Source of the DNA: Paraburkholderia flagellata | Lineage (GTDB): Bacteria; Pseudomonadota; Gammaproteobacteria; Burkholderiales; Burkholderiaceae | Direction: 5' to 3' | Length of the DNA: 64,000 nt | NCBI RefSeq assembly: GCF_021390645.1 | Contig: NZ_JAJEJT010000003.1 | Coordinates: 62,001-126,000, forward strand | In this document: positions 35,784 through 43,672 of the stretch, piece after piece | Numbering within the stretch: the first letter of the stretch is position 1 | How the letters are laid out: each line of letters starts with the position of its first letter | Translations under genes and position numbers: made by a program | Notes under the pieces: generated by a model | The model's database searches: none | Seen by the model: the letters and a program-made list of their open reading frames with translations, nothing else | Told to the model about the DNA's origin: nothing

Positions 35784-35901
35784 TCGATCTGCTGTGTCCG
35801 CTTGTTTTCGCCGCCTCAAAGGTCGTGCGATCACGTTGAGAGGGGGCGTGCGCGAAAGCCACTATCATGAGCGAATGGTGTCCACGCGCAGGAGACGATT
35901 C

Positions 35902-36198
35902 GTGGCAACGTACAAGGAACTCAAAGCGCAACTCGCTGAACTCGAGAGTCAGGCGGCCATCGCCCGTCAGCAAGAGTTCGAGACGGTTCTCGCCGATATC
36001 CGCGCAAAGGTGGCCGAATTCGGGTACACGCAGCAGGACATATTTGGTAGCCGCCGTGGCAGGCCGGGGCTTTCGCATGGCGCGGCGCCACCGAAATACC
36101 GCGATCCCGCAAGCGGCGCGACCTGGTCCGGCAGGGGGCGCGCACCGAACTGGATCAAGGACGTGAAGAATCGCGACAAGTTTCTGATCAGCGAATAA
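35902..36198 (+). CDS. H-NS family nucleoid protein
   Basis: A 98-residue DNA-binding protein. The N-terminal coiled-coil (ATYKELKAQLAELESQAAIA) mediates dimerisation, and the C-terminal YRDPASGATWSGRGRAPNWI is the AT-minor-groove binding motif. This short, Burkholderiales-type H-NS silences AT-rich foreign DNA. GTG 35902 with AGGAG 8 bases upstream is chosen over ATG 35875, which would add a basic leader. It ends just before a convergent membrane gene. Confidence 0.88.
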   Translation: MATYKELKAQLAELESQAAIARQQEFETVLADIRAKVAEFGYTQQDIFGSRRGRPGLSHGAAPPKYRDPASGATWSGRGRAPNWIKDVKNRDKFLISE

Positions 36199-36235
36199 AT
36201 TGCCTGGTATCGGCTGTCGCGAACTGACGCAGTCC

Positions 36236-37063
36236 TCAAAAAAGGTCGCGCAGCGGCAAGCGACGCAAATCGTCGGTGACCGGAACGCTCGCAAGGATCA
36301 CCAGCAGCATCGACAAAGGAACGCCCGCGGCAAATCCGAAATGGCGGAAAGCCAATGCACCCAGCGTTCCGCCAAGCAAAAACATGCCGAGCAGGGAACC
36401 GAGTACACGTACGCGCTGCATATCGGCGGCCACGTGCTGCGACGCTGAAGCCGGTACGCCCCAATTCCAGTACAGCGCCTTCCCCAATTCAATTCCCAGA
36501 TCCGTCACGATGCCGGTCACATGCGTCGTGCGGATTTCGGCGTGCGAGATTTTGGTGATCATGGCGTTCTGCACGCCCATGATGTAACAGAGCACAGCAA
36601 CCGTCAGCGGCACGAAGAGAACGCGATGAACCTCGAGATTCGCGCCGAGCGCGGCGAAGCAAAGGAGCAGGGCCGCTTCGAGCAAGAGCGGCAGCGCGTA
36701 GACGCTGCGCGCGCAACGGCGGCGTCCCCAGTTGATCAGAATGGCGGACGTCGCGGCGCCACTCACAAAGGCAAGGACGGAACTGATTGCAGACAACGCG
36801 ATGGCGCTATCGCCGAGCGCGGCGCTGTCGGCAAGCGACGAGACGATGCCCGACATGTGCGACGTGTATTGCCCAACGGCGAGGAACCCGCCGGCATTGA
36901 TCGCGCCGGCGACCCAGGCCAGTGCGCGGCCGAGCCGCAGGTTGGCCCGCCCGGTGCGTTCGACCGAGGTGAAACTGCGGAGATAGTGGATGGGCACGAC
37001 GGCTTTCCGGGCTACGAGCGTCGAAACGCACAGTCTACGACGCGGACTGATCGCACGGCCCAA
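36236..37063 (-). CDS. DUF1275 (YoaK-like) membrane protein
   Basis: A 275-residue (or 253 if it starts at GTG 36997) inner-membrane protein with about 6 helices. It shows the family segment ALAWVAGAINAGGFLAVGQYTSHMSGIVSS near residue 50 and a later IMGVQNAMITKIS, both typical of DUF1275. The function is unknown in the family. It is convergent with the H-NS gene. The start is uncertain because no strong ribosome site is seen. Confidence 0.8.
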   Translation of the reverse strand: MGRAISPRRRLCVSTLVARKAVVPIHYLRSFTSVERTGRANLRLGRALAWVAGAINAGGFLAVGQYTSHMSGIVSSLADSAALGDSAIALSAISSVLAFVSGAATSAILINWGRRRCARSVYALPLLLEAALLLCFAALGANLEVHRVLFVPLTVAVLCYIMGVQNAMITKISHAEIRTTHVTGIVTDLGIELGKALYWNWGVPASASQHVAADMQRVRVLGSLLGMFLLGGTLGALAFRHFGFAAGVPLSMLLVILASVPVTDDLRRLPLRDLF

Positions 37064-37459
37064 CGCCAGGCGGAGTTGGGGTGCGGTCGTTTGCCGCAGG
37101 GCTCGCCACGTTGTCGTGAATTCGTGTAATTCGATTGCTCAGGTCTCCTCCGCGCGCGATCGGAGTCACGGCGATGCGCCCGGTGTGAGATCGTTCAGGC
37201 TTGCACAACAGGCATCGTCCGGACGATTAACCGGCAAAGGTCGTTGAGATTGTCCCAGGTGTCGGGAGTCTCGAACGGATCACGATTCAGTTGCGCGCGC
37301 TGCCGCTTCTGATTTCGGCACGGCGATGCTTCACCGTACCGAAACCAGAGCGATCTGTCGCGGGCGGCCGGGGATGCGCGCATGGCGCGCGTTTTCGGCA
37401 AGCGCACGACCTCGCGCCGAAACGCCTGGTTAAAGGCTCACGGCGGGCTCACGGCGGGC
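37064..37459. other. Intergenic region with one doubtful small ORF
   Basis: About 400 bases. A 70-residue minus-strand frame (37195-37407, ending in DTWDNLNDLCRLIVRTMPVVQA-like residues) is the only frame with protein-like composition, but it has no good ribosome site. I see no hairpin or promoter with confidence. Confidence 0.35.
37195..37407 (-). CDS. Doubtful 70-residue ORF
   Basis: It encodes a basic N-half (MRLPKTRAMRASPAARDRSL) and a more natural-looking C-half with DPFETPDTWDNLNDLCRLIV. No family is recognised and the ribosome site is poor. It could be a real small gene starting at an internal codon, or chance. Confidence 0.22.
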   Translation of the reverse strand: MRLPKTRAMRASPAARDRSLWFRYGEASPCRNQKRQRAQLNRDPFETPDTWDNLNDLCRLIVRTMPVVQA

Positions 37460-38836
37460 TCACTGCGCTGGCTCGTAGGGAAGCCCCTGTACGCTCCTGC
37501 CGCTGCTCGTCGGGGTCAGAATCGGCGGCTCATAGCCGCCCGTATCCACCGCGAAACCTGCTTTCGTCGCGCCGGTCATGCCGCCCGGCGGCCCGTAGTT
37601 GTTCGCCGCCCGTGCAGGACCAGCGCCGCTGCCCGTGCCGGTCACGGCTGGCGGACCGTAGTCGTTTGCAACCGGCGCGGCACGTGGCCTCGCGACCGCG
37701 ACAGGGGCCGGGCCCGTCGGGGCCGGCGCGTAATTGTTCGCAACCGGCGCAATTGCTGCCCCGGTAGTCGTGCCTCGGACCGACGTGGTCACGTTCGTTG
37801 GGGGCGCATAGTGGTCTCCAGTTGGTGCGGGCACCGCCACCGCGCTCACTCGGCGATCTGAATCAGGTGCGTGCGGTGGACCGTACGCGTTCATAACCGG
37901 TGCGGGCGGGGGACGTGGCACCATTTCGACCATGGCCGAAGGTGCACTCATGCCCGGTGAGCCGCGGCCTAAAGGTCCGCCAGGTCCGCCTGAACTTGCG
38001 CTGCCCGCCGAACTCCCCGCACTCGAGCCGCCACCGGCGCCAGCGCTGCTTCCGCCGGAACTGCCAGCACCGGCGCTACCGCCGGAACTACTACCACCTG
38101 AGCTACCTGCGCCGGAGCTACCTGAACTGCTTCCACCTGAACTGCCTGCACCGGAACTGCCTGCACCGGAGCTGCCAGCGCCGGAACTACCTGCGCCGGA
38201 GCTGCCAGCGCCGGAACTACCTGCGCCGGAACTGCCTGCACCGGAGCTGCCCGCGCCGGAGCTGCCTGCACCGGAACTACCTGCACCGGAACTGCCAGCG
38301 CCGGAACTACCTGCACCGGAACTACCTGCACCGGAACTGCCTGCACCGGAACTGCCTGCGCCGGAGCTGCCAGCGCCGGAGCTGCCCGCGCCCGAACTGC
38401 CTGCGCCCGCACCGGAGCCTGAGCCTGACCCAGATCCTGAGCCCGCCCCAGAGCTAGAGCCGGACCCAGAGCCAGAGCCTGATCCCGAGCCCGAGCCCGA
38501 GCCGTGGCCACCGCCTGCACCGGCACCCGCGCCTGCGCCGTTACCGCCCCCATTACCTCCACCGTTCCCACCACCGTTCCCACCACCGTTACCACCACCG
38601 TTACCACCACCGTTACCACCACCGTTACCACCACCGTTACCACCACCGTTACCACCACCGTTACCACCACCGTTACCACCACCGTTACCACCACCGTTAC
38701 CACCACCGTTACCACCACCGTTACCACCGTTACCGCCGCCGTTCCCACCGCCATTCCCACCGGCCGCACCATAAGCCGCACCCGACAGGGCCAAAGCGAG
38801 CACCCATACCACGGTCTGCTTCATTGATCGGTTCAT
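37460..38836 (-). CDS. Secreted glycine-rich repeat protein
   Basis: A 458-residue, very low-complexity protein. The start at 38836 follows GGGGGG, and the signal peptide (MNRSMKQTVVWVLALALSGA, then AYGA) predicts export. Residues about 25-110 repeat GGGN about 20 times. Residues about 115-155 are Gly/Ser dipeptides. Residues about 155-255 repeat GSSGA about 18 times and then degenerate. The C-terminal 150 residues carry spaced N-x-Y-G/A-P-P motifs (AYGPP, HYAPP, NYAPA, DYGPP, NYGPP, GYEPP). No enzymatic domain is visible. It looks like a structural surface or matrix protein; the role is unknown. Confidence 0.75.
   Translation of the reverse strand: MNRSMKQTVVWVLALALSGAAYGAAGGNGGGNGGGNGGNGGGNGGGNGGGNGGGNGGGNGGGNGGGNGGGNGGGNGGGNGGGNGGGNGGGNGGGNGGGNGAGAGAGAGGGHGSGSGSGSGSGSGSGSSSGAGSGSGSGSGSGAGAGSSGAGSSGAGSSGAGSSGAGSSGAGSSGAGSSGAGSSGAGSSGAGSSGAGSSGAGSSGAGSSGAGSSGAGSSGAGSSGAGSSGAGSSGGSSSGSSGAGSSGGSSSGGSAGAGSSGGSSAGAGGGSSAGSSAGSASSGGPGGPLGRGSPGMSAPSAMVEMVPRPPPAPVMNAYGPPHAPDSDRRVSAVAVPAPTGDHYAPPTNVTTSVRGTTTGAAIAPVANNYAPAPTGPAPVAVARPRAAPVANDYGPPAVTGTGSGAGPARAANNYGPPGGMTGATKAGFAVDTGGYEPPILTPTSSGRSVQGLPYEPAQ
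38088..38405. repeat. 15-bp tandem repeat coding GSSGA
   Basis: A 15-base unit (plus strand CTGCCTGCACCGGAA and variants) is repeated about 18-20 times with synonymous changes, encoding the GSSGA block on the minus strand. Synonymous drift between copies implies the amino-acid pattern is kept. Confidence 0.8.
38540..38765. repeat. 12-bp tandem repeat coding GGGN
   Basis: A 12-base unit (plus strand CCACCGTTACCA) is repeated many times with almost no variation, encoding the GGGN block. The near identity of copies suggests recent expansion or active slippage. Confidence 0.85.
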
Positions 38837-39315
38837 CGTTCCCCCCATTTCGCGCAAGCCGCTTCAAAAGCCGCGCCTTGTCCGCGCAAACGCTCCGCGC
38901 GTTGTTCACCGGGCGCGCAAGCGATGTGCCTCGACACGCTCCCCTGGTGCGCGTCGTCCGCATTGATCAGAAGAACTAGCATTGCGACTCCGCCTGTTAT
39001 TCGCGGAGCGCAATGACGTAGCGTGCAGAATACGGCGATTAGAAAGGTAAGTTATCCGTCACTTGATTCGCATTGCGAAGCAATATCATTCGTATGATTC
39101 ACTCGCACAATAAACGAGGCCGCCTTATGTCGATTGTCGAGGCTAATCGTCGCGATGGAATGCGTTGGCGAAGAAATGCTAGCGAATGGCGGTGGTCCGG
39201 GACGCCGCTGCAGGGGATGGGCCGCGCGCAAACAAAGGGCTTTCGACCAACAAGCCCTGATTTAACAGGAAGCAGGCGTTGCATACCTGCGCGGGGTCAG
39301 GCCCGGCAGTGTGAC
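38837..39315. other. Intergenic region, no gene seen
   Basis: About 480 bases between the glycine-rich gene and the end of the flavin monooxygenase gene. All frames here are short or antisense to genes. It should hold the promoter of the glycine-rich gene (minus strand), which I could not define. Confidence 0.45.
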
Positions 39316-40683
39316 CTAATGCGAAGCCACTGCGCTTTCTACGTCACTGCCGCGAAAGCGGTTTTCCGTATCGATCATGCGCCGCTTCAGTGGCGGCACA
39401 TTGTTGACGACACGCATCGCCGTGCGCATCGCGCCGAGCGCGAAGCGTCCGACGATAGGCCGATGGATCGCGTCGCGCTCGTCAAACTGCTTGCGCGATT
39501 CAGCGACAGCGTGAAAGCCATAGCGGCGCATTTGCGCTTCATAGTCGGCAACCGCATCCAACAGCGCCAGTTCGCCGCTCGCAACGCGCGCAAGTTGCGA
39601 GGCGAGCAGTTGCGCATCACGCAGCGCCGTATTGGCGCCGACGCCTCTGCCCGGCGTCATCAAATGGATTGCATCGCCGAGCACAGTAACGTTCGAGGCT
39701 GGCCATGGGTCGACGGGCACCGACGTGCGCACGTCTACGGCAAACGTCGTCGAGAGGTCCGACGCGCGAATCAACGCGCGCAGGTTGGGATGCCAGCCGT
39801 CGGTCATCTGCATGGCGAGCGCGAGCCGGGCCGGCGCTTCGAGCTTCATCGGGTCGGCGGGGACGTTGCGGCGCGCGCCCCATACGCCCCACATCAGGTA
39901 GTCGCGTGTGTTGTCGTAGAGCAGGCCCGGCCAGCGTTCGATCAACGCAGCGTCGTTGCCGCCGATGCCGGACTTCGCGCCGGCCTGGTCCCAGTTGAAT
40001 TCCATCACGTGGATGATTGCGCCGTAGCCCTTCGGCGCCGAAATCAGCGTAATGCCGTCGAGTACCTTGGGTGGCAGCAGCGCGCGGCTTTCTTCGGTCA
40101 TCGGCACCTTGGCCGCGATGCTCACGATGCCGGTGTTCTCGAGCCTCGCGTGCGGCAGCAGTTGCCTTCTCACCTTCGAACGCGCACCGTCAGCGCCGAC
40201 AAGCACATCGGCGCTCGCGCTCGTGCCGTCGGCAAAGCGCGCAGTCACGCGGCCATTGGCGTGCTGCTCGTATTCGACGAAGGTCTTGTCGAAATGCACG
40301 CGCGCTTCGAGTCCCGTGAGCAAGACCTGGCGCAGCGTCATGCGGCTCACCGACTTCCCGCCATCGATCTCGCTTTCGCCGATCCCGACCGACAGCAGCT
40401 CCGACATCCGCTCGGTGAGCATGTTGAAGTAGGCTGGCGTGCGCGCACAGGTGGCGAGGAACGTTGCGAAGAGTTCCGGCGGCAGCGCGGCCTTCAGGGC
40501 GGCGAGGCCGTGCGGATCGATGCCGACGCGATAGCCTTGCAGGCCATCGACGCGCGTACGATCCCGTTCGTACACCTGAACATCAATGCCTGCACGCTGC
40601 AGACCGTGTGCGAGACACAGGCCGCCGGTTCCCGCGCCAATGATCATGACCGAGAGCGGAGTTTGCGGGCTGAAGTGCGACAT
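39316..40683 (-). CDS. FAD-dependent monooxygenase
   Basis: A 455-residue flavoprotein hydroxylase of the PHBH class. FAD motif VMIIGAGTGGLCLAHGLQRAG is at the N-terminus, then VLVGADGARSKVRRQLL near 170 and VTVLGDAIHLMTPGRGVGAN near 350. It resembles the fungal-type salicylate/aurachin hydroxylases more than TetX, but the substrate is unknown. It lies 49 bases downstream of a PadR regulator on the same strand, probably an operon in which PadR senses the substrate. Confidence 0.82.
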   Translation of the reverse strand: MSHFSPQTPLSVMIIGAGTGGLCLAHGLQRAGIDVQVYERDRTRVDGLQGYRVGIDPHGLAALKAALPPELFATFLATCARTPAYFNMLTERMSELLSVGIGESEIDGGKSVSRMTLRQVLLTGLEARVHFDKTFVEYEQHANGRVTARFADGTSASADVLVGADGARSKVRRQLLPHARLENTGIVSIAAKVPMTEESRALLPPKVLDGITLISAPKGYGAIIHVMEFNWDQAGAKSGIGGNDAALIERWPGLLYDNTRDYLMWGVWGARRNVPADPMKLEAPARLALAMQMTDGWHPNLRALIRASDLSTTFAVDVRTSVPVDPWPASNVTVLGDAIHLMTPGRGVGANTALRDAQLLASQLARVASGELALLDAVADYEAQMRRYGFHAVAESRKQFDERDAIHRPIVGRFALGAMRTAMRVVNNVPPLKRRMIDTENRFRGSDVESAVASH

Positions 40684-40732
40684 GGCTATCTCTCCTTCAA
40701 TGATTCGCGTGCTGCAGGCGTGTCAGACGGGA

Positions 40733-41347
40733 TCAGACGGCATCAGACGGCGGTGCGAAACGCTCGGCGAGTTCGCGCAGCCACGGCTCGCTCCACGTGA
40801 GATTGCCGGCTTTCAGGTCGCCCAGGACGCTCGTGATCCAGTCGAGCTCGGTCTTAAGCGTCGCTCTCATGAGTTCGCCTTCGAGCAGGAAAAGGCGGGG
40901 CACCTGCATCGCCTCGGCGCCCGCGTACAGAGCGTCCATGCGGGCGAGTTCGCGCGTGAGGGCCGCCACGCGCGTTTCGAGCTGGCGCCGGGCGTCGTCG
41001 GGCGGCAGCAGGGGCAACAGCGAGAGCGCCGCCGGGAACGCCGGGAATTCGCGCGCGGGCTGCGCGAGCTGCTCGCGCAGCCAGAGGCGGGCGGTGTCGC
41101 GCCCCGCGTCGGTGATTTCATAGATCGTGCGTTCGGGAAACGCGCCGTCGCGCTCCGTTTCCCGTACGGCGATCAGGTCCCCGCGCAAAAGCCGGTCGAT
41201 CGTCTGATAGAGGCTGTTGCGCTGCCGCACGTTGACGACTTCGTCCTTACCGCGCGCCTTGATGAGCTGTTGCATCCGGTAGGGATGCATCGGCGCCTCG
41301 GTCAGCATGGCGAGAACGGCAAGGGCGAGGGGCGAATGTCGGAGCAT
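40733..41347 (-). CDS. PadR-family transcriptional regulator
   Basis: A 204-residue regulator. Residues about 5-85 form a winged helix (LALAVLAMLTEAPMHPYRMQ, QRNSLYQTIDRLLRGDLI, YEITDAGRDTARLWL). The C-terminal helix pair (about 110-190) provides dimerisation, as in PadR subfamily 1/2. It is the first gene of a short operon with the flavin monooxygenase, which it probably represses. Confidence 0.85.
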   Translation of the reverse strand: MLRHSPLALAVLAMLTEAPMHPYRMQQLIKARGKDEVVNVRQRNSLYQTIDRLLRGDLIAVRETERDGAFPERTIYEITDAGRDTARLWLREQLAQPAREFPAFPAALSLLPLLPPDDARRQLETRVAALTRELARMDALYAGAEAMQVPRLFLLEGELMRATLKTELDWITSVLGDLKAGNLTWSEPWLRELAERFAPPSDAV

Positions 41348-41436
41348 GGCCGTCTAGTGATCTTGTGGATAGTTATATTGTGACTATATGCCGGCGAATG
41401 CAAGGAAGCGCGCTTGCCTCCTTCAAGGGCACGCGG

Positions 41437-43353
41437 TTACGGGTGCCAGCGATAAACCACAACGCTCGATCCGTTGTAGTTGTCTTTCGTAATTACGTAT
41501 TCGCCGTTCGAGCGCAGGTACGCGCGAATGCCGTACATCGAATCCACATCGTTGCCGACATCGATTGCCTCAGCATTCGAGTTCGTCAACGTCGTGACGA
41601 GACTGCCGGTCGCGAGGTCGAACACGTCGATATTCGGCACCGTATGCACGTAGCCGACGAAGAGATAGTGACCGGCCGCCGCGATCGATTTCGGATTCGG
41701 GCTCGTGAGATCGATCACCGGGCTCGGTGCGCTCGTGTTGCCCGATTTCCAGCGGTGATAGACCTCGATGTGCCCGTTCATCGCCGTCCAGTCCCAGCTT
41801 CCCGCAATGCCTTGCGCAAGGATCATCGTGTCGCTGTCCGACTGATAAATGATGCGCGTGAGCGGCCGCACCGTACGCGGGATCTGGATCGCACTGGCCG
41901 GGCCCCATGACGGTTTGCCGTTCGCGTCGAAGCCCGTCAGCGGGTAGTGGGATATCTGATTGGTACGGTCGAGGCCGGCCCAGACATCGCCATTGCCGTC
42001 GACCGCGAAACCGCCCGTCACCTTCGTATTCGTGTTGAACGCCTTGCCCGGAATCGAGCCGTCTGGAGTGGCGATATACCCGCTCGATGGCTGGAAATGA
42101 AAGAAGTTGAAGGTGTCGGGATTCTGGCCGGAGGCGACGAGAATGCGGTTGCCGCCCACCACGACGAGTTGGCCGAAAAGCTGTCCGCGCTGATAGTCGC
42201 TCATGTTCAGGCGCGGATCCGTCGGCCAGGCGAACGGATCGATCGTGTTCGCGACGAACGTGCCGCCTGACGTACCCGTGTAGATGGTGTTGCCGCTGTA
42301 GAAGTTCGCGCCATCCGTTGCCGGGTCGGGCGCTGCGATCGCCTCGAAATTGAGCGCCTGCAAAGTCCACTGCAACGTGCCCGTTGAGTTGTACGAATGA
42401 ATGTCGGTGCTGCCATTGCGCCCGAGATCCCAGTCGCCGCCCCACGCGTTATTGAGCACGTATAGATTGCCGGCTGCATCCTTGCCGATACCAACGACGC
42501 GCGTAAAGCGCTTGTCGCCGACTTGCCCCTTGATGCCCGTCGTGGTGTCGAGATAGCCGCGCTGCACGCCGAAAGTGCCGATCAGCGCCGGCATACCGGT
42601 CAGGGTATAACACTTGATGTTCATGTCCGGCCCTTCGTCGCCAACCAGCAACTGATTCGCCGGTGCATCGAAATCGAGCGCCGATGGCCTGGCGCCTGCC
42701 GCCATCTGGATCGTGTTCAGCGGAGCGCCAGCCGGACTGAATTGCGCGATCACGCCTGCGTTTTCACGCGCGACCCAGACGTTGCCTGCGCCGTCGATTG
42801 CGAGTGCGCCGGGATGCTGGACGCCGATGTCACGCTGCCAGACGCCGTCGGTCGTGTAGACTCGTACGCGGTTGCCGTAATAGTCGCTGGCGTAGAGCAG
42901 TGTGCCTGCTGTGGCGAGTCCGGTAATTACGTCCGCGTTCTGGATTCCGGTCCACGTGCTGACTGCAATGCGAAGATCGCGTGTCTTCGAGCTTCGGTTA
43001 TAGCGGCCCACCGAACCGCTGCCGAATGCGCGGCTGTAACCGAGCGCGACGAAGATCGACGTCGCGTTGCCCGTGATCGCACTGCCCTGAAACTCGTCGT
43101 GTGCGCCGATGGTGCCGAGCGTGGCCCCGTTCTGGTAGAGCGCTACACCGCCCGCGTTTTCGTCCCAGCGCGATGACGTGTAGATGACACCCTCGGGCGC
43201 GACCCACAACGAGCGCGCGCCGTTGCCGACGTGTGCGGCGAGCGTGCCAAACGTGTTGGCGAGCCAGTCGGTCGTGTATTGCGCGTGACTGGCGGGCGCC
43301 ATTGCGGCAAGGAAAAGCCCCAGCAACGCTGCGCGAATCCGGGTTTTGCACAT
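41437..43353 (-). CDS. Secreted NHL/beta-propeller-like protein
   Basis: A 638-residue exported protein. The start at 43353 gives a signal peptide (RAALLGLFLAAMAPASHAQ); the longer frame would bury it. The body shows repeated blade-like units: HPGALAIDGAGNVWVARENA, GIGKDAAGNLYVLNNAWGGD, GGFAVDGNGDVWAGLDRTN and PKSIAAAGHYLFVGYVHT. These resemble NHL repeats in which a loop carries DGNGNVW. No catalytic motif is seen. It lies upstream of PadR on the same strand, 90 bases away, without obvious linkage. Confidence 0.65.
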   Translation of the reverse strand: MCKTRIRAALLGLFLAAMAPASHAQYTTDWLANTFGTLAAHVGNGARSLWVAPEGVIYTSSRWDENAGGVALYQNGATLGTIGAHDEFQGSAITGNATSIFVALGYSRAFGSGSVGRYNRSSKTRDLRIAVSTWTGIQNADVITGLATAGTLLYASDYYGNRVRVYTTDGVWQRDIGVQHPGALAIDGAGNVWVARENAGVIAQFSPAGAPLNTIQMAAGARPSALDFDAPANQLLVGDEGPDMNIKCYTLTGMPALIGTFGVQRGYLDTTTGIKGQVGDKRFTRVVGIGKDAAGNLYVLNNAWGGDWDLGRNGSTDIHSYNSTGTLQWTLQALNFEAIAAPDPATDGANFYSGNTIYTGTSGGTFVANTIDPFAWPTDPRLNMSDYQRGQLFGQLVVVGGNRILVASGQNPDTFNFFHFQPSSGYIATPDGSIPGKAFNTNTKVTGGFAVDGNGDVWAGLDRTNQISHYPLTGFDANGKPSWGPASAIQIPRTVRPLTRIIYQSDSDTMILAQGIAGSWDWTAMNGHIEVYHRWKSGNTSAPSPVIDLTSPNPKSIAAAGHYLFVGYVHTVPNIDVFDLATGSLVTTLTNSNAEAIDVGNDVDSMYGIRAYLRSNGEYVITKDNYNGSSVVVYRWHP

Positions 43354-43672
43354 GCGCTGTGTCTCTCCACAGACATCACATCGCGATTGCGCGAATCGCG
43401 ATGCATAAAGCGCACGATATTGAAGCCTCACTATATTCCAGAGGTCATGTTTCGTGCGCGCGTGTCTATGGAGTGTAGTCAGGAAATTGCAATCGGCGTT
43501 TCAACCCGTTCATGGGCTTTGATAAGCGATGCGCATCGAATTTGACAAGGGTATGCGCGCTGAGTCGAATAACAAAAAAACACATGCAGGTGGCGGTGCA
43601 CCTGCATGTGTTTGGAGAGCGATAAGTAATCAGGACCACGTAGCACGTCAAATGACTGCTCGTGTCCGTGAC
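43354..43672. other. Intergenic region with the phaC terminator
   Basis: About 320 bases between two minus-strand genes. The main feature is the perfect hairpin at 43574-43613. The promoter of the propeller-like gene should be between it and 43353, but no box is clear. Confidence 0.5.
43574..43613 (-). terminator. Terminator of phaJ-phaC
   Basis: A perfect 15-bp stem (AAACACATGCAGGTG and CACCTGCATGTGTTT) with a 6-base loop. Read on the minus strand the stem runs into seven T residues. It lies about 60 bases after the phaC stop. Confidence 0.85.

Noticed and set aside
38088..38765. Regular short repeats that might suggest a CRISPR array
   Set aside because: Units are 12 or 15 bases, contiguous and in frame, with no unique spacers.
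37932..38774. Long plus-strand frame rich in PELPAP and PPLP repeats
   Set aside because: It is the exact antisense of the glycine-rich gene, has no signal or domain, and its repeats are the mirror of the GGGN and GSSGA codons.
39073..40800. 575-residue plus-strand frame
   Set aside because: It lies antisense to the flavin monooxygenase and has the Arg/His-rich composition of a shadow frame in high-GC DNA.
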